A DNA stretch of 64,000 nucleotides from positions 5,526,071-5,590,070 of the forward strand of contig NC_087380.1 of the NCBI RefSeq assembly GCF_963675165.1. Direction: 5' to 3'. The notes under the pieces are model-generated. The model did not search any database. It had not been told where the DNA came from and saw only the letters and a program-made list of their open reading frames with translations. Numbering within the stretch: position 1 is the first letter of the stretch; the number at the start of each line of letters is the position of its first letter. Shown piece by piece: positions 12,370-21,590 of the stretch. The position numbers and the translations under genes are program-made. This stretch comes from Halichondria panicea. Taxonomy: Eukaryota; Porifera; Demospongiae; Suberitida; Halichondriidae.

Positions 12370-13399
12370 ATGGATCCAGGTATAGTTCAAGTAGCGATGG
12401 AACGAGAGATATTACAGTAAGGCCAATGATAATGAGAGTCTTGTTTCTGGTCACCTCCCTTCTCAAATTTCGGTACAAATTTCACTGCCTCATTAAAAAC
12501 TCATTATTATGACATCACTCCATTATTTTCATTAGCCACACCTACTTGTGGGTGGGTCACATGATAGTGAAGCATAGAGATCAGACACTGGAGATCAGAC
12601 CTCCCTCCCTCAGTAGTGATTAGTCTCATGAATCAGCGCCTTCATGAGACTAAGTAGTGATAAGGTGATTCCCAAACCAGAAACAAGACATTCATTGGCC
12701 TAAGTAAAACAATACAAAAGGTCAAAATAATTCTGTACAGGTGAGCCTTGAGAGCAGCGAAGAACTTCCTGACACATTTGTTAAGAAACTCCGCAAGTTC
12801 TTTCGTGACAATCAGCCAGCAAATTGTTCTGTCCAGTCGAGGTTGAACACCATTACTACTGACGACTCAGAAACCCCAGACTCGGAGTCACAGCAAGATC
12901 AAGGTCAGGACCTAGAAATGTGATATTCATCAATAATGATTATTAATAACATTAGAAAACTTCTCTGGCCACCCTCGTGGATACCAACACAACCCAGAGG
13001 TCCCAGTTCTCCGTGGCTTGAATCACTGCCAATATTGCCTGTGTGCACCGTGTGTCACTCAGTTGCGTCCAGACTTCCTGCAAGGATATTGTGATCCTCA
13101 TCCTGCCAATGATGAGACGAGGCATAAGCTATACAAGATGTTCGTGAGGTCACTGAGTGACTTACGAGTGTGGGTAGACGACAAATACCGAGAAAACGTA
13201 TCAGATAAGCGGAAAATAATTCCAAAATGTGTCGTCAGAGTACGTGAACTCGTATATTGGCAATTACATAATTACACTGCATGTACCTTTCACACTGTAG
13301 GAGATTAGGTCGAGGTACCCCAGTCATGACGGCATCTATATTAAATATTCGTATCAGGACAATCGGTCAACGTTCGAGGCTGAGACGGACTACCTATAA
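12370..13399 (+). CDS. Small four-exon gene with CQYCLCAPCV-type Cys domain
   Basis: Proposed exons are 12370-12416, 12746-12903, 12956-13239 and 13301-13399 with GT-AG introns, giving 195 codons without a break. Introns 2 and 3 are only 52 and 61 bp. The N-terminal third is acidic/polar. The C-terminal half holds HCQYCLCAPCV, CDPHPANDE, KLYKMFVRSLSDLRVW, and IIPKCVVREIRSRYPSHDG across the last intron. This Cys/His pattern resembles, from memory, an uncharacterised metazoan domain related in layout to the P2X7-type C-terminal zinc-binding module; no function is known to me. The first exon and the acceptor at 12745 are the weakest part: a second AG five bases upstream would cause a stop. Intron 1 contains a Harbinger-type MITE placed right at the donor. 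It could be host or transposon derived. Confidence 0.5.
12421..12700. mobile_element. PIF/Harbinger-like MITE, TSD TAA
   Basis: GGCCAATGATAATGAGAG... is mirrored by ...'acattcattggcc', with 'cttgtttctggt' / 'accagaaacaag' inside. TAA flanks both sides (12418-12420, 12701-12703). A GGCC start with a TWA duplication is the Harbinger pattern. A related copy is at 31922-32195. It sits in intron 1 of the 12.4-13.4 kb gene, directly after the donor GTAA. Confidence 0.7.
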
Positions 13400-13491
13400 T
13401 TCAGTTATGGAGAACGAATCCACCCCTGAGTGACTGTACCTATCATGTAGTAGTGAAGTACGTGTATAATTATGTACATGTAAACTCACAA

Positions 13492-13610
13492 TTAATTATC
13501 ATCAAAATCGCCATCGTCTGATAAGTCTGAATAATCGACCCCATCTTCAATATCTGAGCTGTCCTCTTCATAGTCACTCTCGTCCTCTATATAATTCTCT
13601 AACATAAAAA
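13492..13610 (-). pseudogene. Acidic terminal exon, probable tail of a split transposase-like gene
   Basis: On the minus strand, after a possible acceptor (AG near 13603), an open frame reads ENYIEDESDYEEDSSDIEDG and ends SDDGDFDDN before a stop. Very acidic tails are common at the C-terminus of transposase-derived proteins. Its upstream side is cut by the left edge of the Helitron-like array at 13655. The matching upstream part may be the minus-strand fragment at 33140-34902, on the other side of the array. The link is inference only. Confidence 0.3.
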
Positions 13611-13654
13611 ATGTACGACGGAATAAAAGTATACAGTGTAAAGTCTTACATGTA

Positions 13655-14135
13655 TCAAAACTAAAAAACATTTGCAATGTGAACGTTGCTAGGATTGCCA
13701 GGAAAAGAAAAAAGCGAAGAAACAAGAAATTTGGCGAGTGCATAACTCCAATCCATTACAACGTCATTCGCATGTACTGTTTCAAGCAATATTTTTTTGT
13801 GCTTTTCCTGGCCAATCCTTCAGTAATTTTCATTGTTATAAGCAAGCTATATAATGTGTTTGTGATGTTTTCCCTTACAGTGTTGAGCAAACATGCAAGT
13901 GTTGGATGTGTAGGTGGATTATTGTGAATTCTTAATTCTCGGTTCATTTTTACCCAACCTGTATTTTGATTCTAAAATCATTATCAACAGTGGGCCACTC
14001 GGCTGTACATGTTCATGACGTTGTAACGGATTGGAGTTATGCACTCGCCAAATTTCTTGTTTCTTCGCTTTTTCACGCTTTTCTTTTCCTGGCAATCCTA
14101 GCAACGTTCACATTGCAAATGTTTTTTAGTTTTGA
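13655..14135. repeat. Foldback at the 5' end of array unit 1
   Basis: The first ~123 bp of the unit (TCAAAACTAAAAAACATTTG, then 'gaacgttgctaggattgcc', 'gcgagtgcataactcc') are mirrored at ~14005-14135, ending 'gttttttagttttga'. The ~230 bp loop is not palindromic. The same foldback is in units 2-4 (16423, 20573, 29813). In unit 3 the BEL element landed in its loop. It could be a MITE that sat at the edge of the unit, or part of the mobile unit itself. Confidence 0.7.
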
Positions 14136-14875
14136 TTCCCTTTCTTTTTTCATTACAGTAGTACATTAATGATAAGATAAATGTGACGTTGATTAATTTG
14201 TCATTGTAATCTTGTTGAAGATATTAAATATATAAGTGGTCGTTGGACAGAAGTATATTATACTCCTCAATAGTCTCGATCCCAGGCCGCACTTCACTCA
14301 GGGAATTGAGGCTCCTTCACCGGCCTTCTTTTCAAAGTGAAATACCTAAGAGGAACATCAAGAAGCAAGAGAAGTTCAAGAAGAGAAGACAGGACTGGAA
14401 TAAACATTATTCAGTATTTTATTCAGTCATTTATCTATGATGGCAGCCATGTTTATACTGTAGATGTACTTCCAAGTGCAAAAGCATGGAGGCCTATGGT
14501 AGATCCAGTCAGTGCATGTGTCTAGCATAAATAGCATACCTGAAGTGAGAGAATGGAGAGCTGAGCTGAAGAAAGAAGGTTTTGTGCTTATCGATGTCAC
14601 AGCCACGCCCACCTCATAAGTTGCCATGTGCGTTGCTGTGGCAGTCATTTAAAGATGGCGGAATTGCGTAGGTAGGAAAATTGGAGCCTGAGAGGTCATC
14701 TGCCTCTTGGAAGCGAACGCAATTCTGAGAAAAACGCCCATGGTCCGGGTTCTAGTCGACTAGAGGCTGTATCTAGAATCTTCTGAACATGTCTGTACAA
14801 GGAGGAAATGCTTTCCAAGAATGTTACTTACTTACTTACTTACTTACTTACTAACTTATAACTTACTTAGTCAGT

Positions 14876-16160
14876 CCATAGATACTGTACACTCCGTGGA
14901 TGTGAAACGTAGGTAGTATACGGGTAGATTACGGAGTATTCGTGTTCACTCACTGCAACGGCACCCAGCTGCAGAAATGGACACTTTTAGTGTTGTTTTT
15001 CTTGCACAGCTGCCCACTTGTGGCTTCAGTGGAGGAGAAGGTCTCCTGTACTCGTAGGTGGGAGGTAAGTCTATCATAGAGCATGGATATTGAGCCTGCA
15101 TTATTAGTGGATAGCCTTTTGGAGCTCATTTTTGTCTGTAACTTACTAGGTGACAAGTTTGTGGTTAGGCGATCTTTGGTTGGGTTTATGGTTGGAACAT
15201 TTCGCTTTGCTTTCCTGTTAGTCAATGAAGTGAAGTACTGGGAGAATGTGTTCAGCACTTAAGAAAATGTATAAGGCTAGCAGCAAACTGAATGATAGGT
15301 CAAAATTAGGTGTTCAACAGTACCTATCTTGTGGTTAGGCGATCTTGCCAACAAAAAGCTCCATCACTTAAATGATGTGGTCATTCAATAATATAGATGT
15401 CCTTATACCAGGAGAATCTATTTTGACCCTCAGTAAATGTTTTGTTATTTCAGGAAAGCGTGTCTTTTTGTGGTGAACATGTTTACTCATACAAATGTAC
15501 TGTATGATGATAATGCATACATGATCGTACGTACAGCGGCCGGAGTAAATTATTATGTGCATTCTAACATACTTTTTTAATTTAGGTAATGCTCTATCAC
15601 CAAAGGAAGCGGAAAGGAGCATAATTATTCCCTGATGCAATGCAAGACTAACAAACAAGTGTACAAGCACAAGTATAGCGATAAGACGAAGAAGAATCCT
15701 CCTTCAACTTTAAATCAGTTTTAGTTTTCCATTTAGTTGTCTACTACTAAGTCTATCTCCATGCATGGATGCCTGCCTATATAATATTCTGTGTGCATAC
15801 ATGCTGTGCTATATACAATATCACAAAAATTAAGTCAGCAGTGTACATGTAGCTAGATCTAAATTTGTCAGGTTCCAATATGATTTCTGCATTTCCACTT
15901 TCATTCATGAACATCTCTCTTGGCTCTCCCTGCGCAGAGAATCAGTTAGCACTGGAAGAACTTGGACTGGGAGCTTCAGTTATCCGATCACTCACACGTA
16001 GTTAGATTATTATTGATTATTATTGTATCCATGCAGTAGATTCCGTATACTATACGGAATTCCGGATACTCCGTCCGTGTCATCCGTTGCAATGAGTGTT
16101 TCAGGACTTTTGGTAGTGGGCGGAAGTGTTTCACATCCACGGAGTGTACAGTATCTATGG
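14876..16160. mobile_element. CCATAGAT-family TIR element (1285 bp), TSD TCAGT
   Basis: The left end CCATAGATACTGTACACTCC, continuing 'gtggatgtgaaac', is mirrored exactly at 16128-16160. TCAGT flanks both sides (14871-14875, 16161-16165), and the uninterrupted site reads 'cttagtcagtcagac' in units 2 and 3. There is no recognisable transposase. The interior has unrelated short open frames. Confidence 0.8.
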
Positions 16161-17521
16161 TCAGTCAGACGAAACGCGGTGAAATATGAAAATAGTGCAA
16201 TTTTTCAAATATCAATAGTAATGCATGAGAATATTCATTGACTACAATTTCACACATTTAGACAGATAAAAGGCTAACTAAGCTATCTGTCAACTCAGTT
16301 TCTTGCTGTGGCCCTTCCCTGCAGAAATAGAGCAGTCTAAACACGAGTCAAAATTTGTGCAATAATTGAAAACACACACAACTGCACTGTCAATCCTATG
16401 TACAACCTACTGGTTGTACTAATCAAAACTAAAAAACATTTGCAATGTGAACGTTGCTAGGATTGCCAGGAAAAGAAAAGCGCGAAAAAGCGAAGAAACA
16501 AGAAATTCGGCGAGTGCATAACTCCAATCCGTTACAACGTCATGAACATGTACTGTTTCAAGCAATATTTTTTTGTGCTTTTCCTGGCCAATCCTTCAAT
16601 AATTTTCATTGTTATAAGCAAGCTATATAATGTGTTTGTGATGTTTTCCCTTACAGTGTTGAGCAAACATGCAAGTGTTGGATGTGTAGGTGGATTATTG
16701 TGAATTCTTAGTTCTCGGTTCATTTTTACCCAACCTGTATATTGATTCTAAAATCATTATCAACAGTGGGCCACTCGACTGTACATGTTCATGACGTTGT
16801 AACGGATTGGAGTTATGCACTCGCCGAATTTCTTGTTTCTTCGCTTTTTCGCGCTTTTCTTTTCCTGGCAATCCTAGCAACGTTCACATTGCAAATGTTT
16901 TTAGTTTTGATTCCCTTTCTTTTTTCATTACAGTAGTACATTAATGATAAGATAAATGTGACGTTGATTAATTTGTCATTGTAATCTTGTTGAAGATATT
17001 AAATATATAAGTGGTCGTTGGACAGAAGTATTATTATACTCCTCAATAGTCTCGATCCCAGGCCACACTTCACTCAGGGAATTGAGGCTCCTTCACCGGC
17101 CTTCTTTTCAAAGTGAAATACCTAAGAGGAACATCAAGAAGCAAGAGAAGTTCAAGAAGAGAAGACAGGACTGGAATAAACATTATTCAGTATTTTTATT
17201 CAGTCATTTATCTATGATGGCAGCCATGTTTATACTGTAGATGTACTTCCAAGTGCAAAAGCATGGAGGCCTATGGTAGATCCAGTCAGTGCATACGTCT
17301 AGCATAAATAGCATACCTGAAGTGCAGTGGCGGATCCAGAGGTAGTTCGTTGGGTTCGTACGAACTACCCTTCCACTAAGTTGATACTTTATATTTAATA
17401 CACCTGGCTTGCTAGCTAGCTAGTAGCTTACTGTCATGACAATAGGGTACAAAGTTCTCTCTGCATAATGTGAGGGTGGGGCTGGTACTCTCTGCATAAT
17501 ATGAGGGTGGGGCTGGCTATA

Positions 17522-19340
17522 TCATAGATAGTAGAGGAAGGGGATTGTGAACGAGATCACGTGAACTCAATTTCATGGACTGTCCGTGTTAGACGGAAGC
17601 ATTAGCAGAATGGCCGGAAGTAGACAGGAAGTATATAGATCTGTGTTGCTGGGTATGGTTGCAGCCTCCTCTGTGGGCCCTCCTGCTAGTGAAGACATAT
17701 CAAGGAAGTAGGGCTATGTGTGTATGCAAGCTCTTAGTTTTGAAATTCTTTTTTTTGTAGGTTCTTTCTACTCTGGAAATGTGTCCATGCTCTACAATTA
17801 TCACAATATAAAATATCCATGACAACTCATCATCTATATAACATTATTATGAACTGCAGACAAGCTATGACAATGTAAAGATACACGTACATTATGAACG
17901 ATATGAGTCAGAATGTGTTGTCAGACCTTCTGCGTTTGGGTAACGGTTCGTGAACAATTTTTTGACAGAACTTACCTGATCAACTATAATAAGTGTAGAA
18001 GAGTGATGCTTTCACTAAACATTTAAGGCCAGGATTTTCATCACAAAAGTTCATGGAATCGATGGATCTCAATCAAAATAGCACAGCACGCTGGTGAAGG
18101 TAACTTAGGTTGATGAGTTGAGAGAGGGGGTGTAAGGGTATATTCAGAACGTACTGACAAATTCCAAATGAGCTGGCACTGAACACACGAGGTGACGATG
18201 ACATCAGCTCTTAGCAGCTTGACAATGGTGAGCACGTTCTCGACGGCAATTAGTTCAACACTGACTTGGCAACCAAGAAGTGGAGAGATTCAAGAGTTGC
18301 TGGTCGACTCAGACGGGGGATGTCTGCTGCTTCTTGCTTTTCTTTTGCTGAAAAAAACGCAATTTCTGACTTCCCATGCCCATTGTTTACAATCACACCT
18401 GTGTGGGAAAAGAGCAACATGACATTTTCACACTTTTTCATTGAGGCAAAATTTTTCTTTCGAGTTAGTACAGCTACTATGTAATAGCTATTCTCATAGA
18501 GTAAAGCTAAAAGAATCAGAAAATTCACACTAAAACTTTCAATTGTGAACAGTCAGATCAGGACACCCCACACAAAGAAGGCACCCCATTCGACTTACTT
18601 CACAACACTGGAGAACAACAAAAAGCTTACATATCAAAAAAAGGGGCTATCCTGTTAAAGCTCAAGTCAAGGAAACAGCCAATATGCTTACTAGCTTCTA
18701 AAAGTGTATCAGAAACTAGATTCTCCCCAAACAGTGCTAAAAACAGGTAAATGGTGAGTCATAGCTAACTTGTAGCTCAACAGGTATATCTTATTACTTA
18801 AAACGCTCAAAATATTGTTAGTATAGATTACTACTGACATTAAAGCTCTTAGATAGTCGTTTCTTACCTTTAGAACCGAGTAAAACTCTGAAAAGTCTTT
18901 AGCCCGCTCAAAATTAGTCAATTCGCGGTCTAACGCGGATAGACCTTAGTTGGGCGGAGCCCGACCGTCCCTGACGGGAGGTCGGGTTGCAAGCCTATCT
19001 GGGATTTGTTCTGCGCATTATGTAGTACTGCTATGAATATTATTATTCTCAAGTGGGTGTTAACCGACTTGATGACGTGTAAACCACAAGGATGGCACAG
19101 CAATACTGCATGCGGTTTTGCAACTAGATGCAAGCGGAAGTGTAACCAGGCCACGTGAAAAATGCTGCAATCTGATAGGGCGCCACTATAGTGGCGCTAG
19201 AACAAATCCCAGATAGGCTTGCAACCCGACCTCCCGTCAGGGACGGTCGGGCTCCGCCCAACTAGATAGACCTCAGCTCTCATGTATGATCTATAGCGCA
19301 CGTGATCTCGTTCACAATCCCCTTCCTCTACTATCTATGG
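17522..19340. mobile_element. CCATAGAT-family TIR element (1819 bp), TSD CTATA, nested in the hAT element
   Basis: The left end TCATAGATAGTAGAGGAAGG is mirrored by 'ccttcctctactatctatgg'. The arms extend through 'gattgtgaacgagatcacgtg'. CTATA flanks both sides (17517-17521, 19341-19345). The interior includes ~1.4 kb without a recognised gene and a 318 bp MITE. Confidence 0.75.
18947..19264. mobile_element. Mutator-like MITE, 9-bp TSD GATAGACCT
   Basis: Near-perfect ~70 bp inverted ends start TAGTTGGGCGGAGCCCGACC and end 'ggtcgggctccgcccaacta'. A perfect 9-bp duplication GATAGACCT lies at 18938-18946 and 19265-19273. Length 318 bp, no gene. The 9-bp TSD with long TIRs fits Mutator-like elements. 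It is the innermost insertion in a stack four deep. Confidence 0.8.
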
Positions 19341-19386
19341 CTATATTGACTCATTCAGCCACGTGGTCGCAGTGATAAGCCTGGCC

Positions 19387-19886
19387 ATGAATCCTAACAA
19401 AAGGTCTAGATTGCAACCCTCCATTGACTCCTGGTTTAAGAAGAGTAAAGTTTCAGGTAAGGGAGAGTTCATGGCACTGCATACTGAATGATAGACACTG
19501 TATAGATTAATTATAATTGCTATAATAATTATATTGACTAATATAATAATCTAGATGATGCGTCAAGTCTACAGCCAGTCTCCTCTTCAAGAGAACCACC
19601 AGCCACCATCGTCTCTCCTCCAGTCATCAACGTCTCTCCTCCAGTCACAACCATCTCTCCTCCAGTCACAACTATCTCTCTACTGAAACCACCAGCCACC
19701 TCCATCACCCCTCCGTGTTCATCGAAGCAAGCAACGAGATATTCCGCTGAGGATCAGCCAATGGACATTGGTGCTCTCCTGAAAGAGAAGAAAGTGCAAT
19801 CACTATCCCAGAGCATGAGAATGGCTTTGCCTTGTGTTCTTTCAGATATTATAATAATTGTTTTTGTTGAAGGGGAATGTGGTTAA
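19387..19886 (+). pseudogene. Truncated hAT transposase N-terminus
   Basis: Two exons (19387-19456 and 19555-19886) join in frame through GT-AG to give 133 codons. The start MNPNKRSRLQPSIDSWFKK looks like the KR...(S/T)xDxFF/WFK leader found upstream of the TTF-type zinc finger in hAT/ZMYM-like transposases. It is followed by a Pro/Ser-rich repeat (VSPPV, TISPPV) and MDIGALLKEKK. The zinc finger, DDE core and hATC dimerisation region are missing. It lies inside the hAT-like element, so it is best read as the remaining 5' end of its transposase gene. It may still make a short peptide, but not a transposase. Confidence 0.5.
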
Positions 19887-20803
19887 TTAATGGGCGTGGC
19901 ATGTAAAAGGGGGCGTGGTCAGCCAAAAATTTCGGCGCTACGCGCCGAGTGACACTTCTGGTCCGTGGGAAAAGAACCCCCCTTCCCTAAATCCTGGATC
20001 CGCCCCTGAAGTGAGAGAGAATGGAGAGCTGAGCTGAAGAAAGGAGGCGCTTTGTCCATTTCAAAGCCACGCCCATCTCATAAGTTGCCATGTGCGTTGC
20101 TGTGGCAGTCATTTAAAGATGGCGGAATTGCGTAGGTAAGAAAAGTGGAGCCTGAGAGGCCATCTACCTCTTGGAAGCGAACGCAATTCTGAGAAAAACG
20201 CCCATGGTCCGGGTTCTAGTCGACTAGAGGCTGTATCTAGAATCTTCTGAACATGTCTGTACAAGGAGGAAATGCTTTCCAAGAAAGTTACTTACTTACT
20301 TACTTACTAACTTACTTACTTACTTAGTCAGTCAGACAAAACGCGGTGAAATATGAAAATAGTGCAATTTTTCAAATATCAATAGTAATGCATGAGAATA
20401 TTCATTGACTATAATTTCACACATTTATACAGATAAAAGGCTAACTAAGCTATCTGTCAACTCAGTTTCTTGCTGTGGCCCTTCCCTGCAGAAATAGAGC
20501 AGTCTAAACACGAGTCAAAATTTGTGCAATAATTGAAAACACACACAACTGCACTGTCAATCCTATGTACAATCAAACTAAAAAAACATTTGCAATGTGA
20601 ACGTTGCTAGGATTGCCAGGAAAAGAAAAGCGCGAAAAAGCGAAGAAACAAGAAATTCGGCGAGTGCATAACTCCAATCCGTTACAACTTCATTCACATG
20701 TACTGTTTCAATTTTTTGTTCGTTTTGTGCTTTTCCTGGCCAATCCTTCAGTAATTTTTATCATATAATTATAGTGAATTTTTTGCAAGATGTTTTCCCT
20801 TAC

Positions 20804-21182
20804 TGTTGGTGCATACATGTTATACCTTATTACGTAATATTTACTACAATTCAAACCATAATTTGCTGCTGTTAAGTTGTACTTTTGGACTCTAGTATTA
20901 GCCTCACTATTGTTTAACATTTCCTCTCTTTGTTCATGTGAGCCCCACCCAGGGCCTCCATCACTGTACTTTGTGCTCCTGCAGCCATTTTGTACTCACT
21001 TTGCTCTCTATCTAAGAATTGTTGGCACAGCAATAGTGAAGTCAATTTGCATGAATGCTTGCTATAGTTTAGTTACAGTATTTCAATTGCATATAGCGGA
21101 ATAGAACCTGTTTCTATTTAGATCTAGCCTGTCTAGTATCACTTATCTAACTATTTGTCTATACCGAGAAAGGGCTCAAACA
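20804..21182 (+). repeat. 5' LTR of BEL/Pao
   Basis: 379 bp, TG...CA boundaries, preceded by CTTAC. Ends 'aaagggctcaaaca'. The same length and apparently the same sequence as the 3' LTR. Confidence 0.95.
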
Positions 21183-21187
21183 TTTAT

Positions 21188-21207
21188 TGGTCCTTCGAAC
21201 CGGATCC
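21188..21207 (+). promoter_or_regulatory. Primer-binding site, likely tRNA-Tyr
   Basis: TGGTCCTTCGAACCGGATCC lies 5 bp after the LTR. Its complement ends TTCGAAGGACCA, which fits the acceptor end of metazoan tRNA-Tyr as I recall it. The match to a tRNA gene of this genome was not tested. Confidence 0.65.
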
Positions 21208-21590
21208 TCAACGGATCGCATTGCAAACAAGTTCTTTCTCGTCCTCGCAATCGTTGCTACAGTCTGCACAACGGTGCACGATTCACTTGTCTCTCGGCAC
21301 AAAGGTGCACAATTGTTTGTTTATCGCTCGCACAAAGGTGCATTCGCTTGTCTATCGCTCGCACAAGGGTGCATTCGCTTGCACACACGGGTGCATTGCA
21401 CAAGGGTGCTCCATTGTAAATCGTTAACTTCTGTCGCACAAGGGTGCAAAACGTTGTTTTCGCTCAGCCCAAGGTGTGCTGCATTGTTTTTGTTTGGTTT
21501 TCATTCTGCACATAGGTGCAACTCGACGGAGCAACACTGAACTCATACTTTGATCAATAATTTATCTCAAACTCAATTCACAGCAGTGTT
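21208..21590 (+). repeat. BEL/Pao leader with degenerate GCACAARGGTGCA repeats
   Basis: Between about 21265 and 21530 roughly eight copies of a GCACAAAGGTGCA-like motif (variants GCACAACGGTGCA, GCACAAGGGTGCA, GCACATAGGTGCA) occur at ~20-40 bp spacing. Each contains TGCACC/GGTGCA half-sites. Short open frames here arise from the repeats. A role as an RNA packaging or dimerisation region is speculation. Confidence 0.6.

Larger units (their letters stand above)
13655..16422 (+). repeat. Array unit 1, interrupted by a CCATAGAT element
   Basis: ~1478 bp of unit sequence plus 1285 bp of inserted DNA (14876-16160) and a 5-bp TSD. The order in the unit is: foldback (13655-14135), 'catattaagtggtcg'-type spacer, 'tcgatcccaggccgcactt' hairpin (~14277-14335), ATG exon-like motif at ~14653, (TTAC)n tract at ~14825-14865, TCAGT target, and 3' hairpin. 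Confidence 0.7.
17325..20008. mobile_element. hAT-like element, TSD AAGTG, with nested insertions
   Basis: The left end CAGTGGCGGATCCAG and the right end 'ctggatccgcccctg' are inverted repeats. AAGTG is duplicated at 17320-17324 and 20009-20013, and the empty site 'cctgaagtgagag' is seen in other units. Without the nested 17522-19340 element it is ~860 bp. It retains a short spliced reading frame with a hAT-type N-terminal motif (19387-19886) but no catalytic domain, so it is non-autonomous. Confidence 0.75.
16423..20572 (+). repeat. Array unit 2, interrupted by a hAT-like element
   Basis: ~1461 bp of unit sequence with a 2684 bp insertion (17325-20008) and 5-bp TSD AAGTG. This unit lacks 16 bp of the terminal hairpin at its right edge ('tgtacaatcaaac'), so the junction to unit 3 is altered. 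Confidence 0.7.

Noticed and set aside
14427-14648. 73-codon minus-strand frame repeated in array units
   Set aside because: Conserved only because the units are recent copies; no domain, and it overlaps non-coding landmarks of the unit.
14820-14866. (TTAC)n tract considered as a telomere-like or origin signal
   Set aside because: It is a simple tetranucleotide run present in each array unit with differing copy number.
20877-21104. 75-codon open frame, repeated exactly at 27192-27419
   Set aside because: It lies wholly inside the LTRs, and LTR open frames of this size are not expected to be genes.
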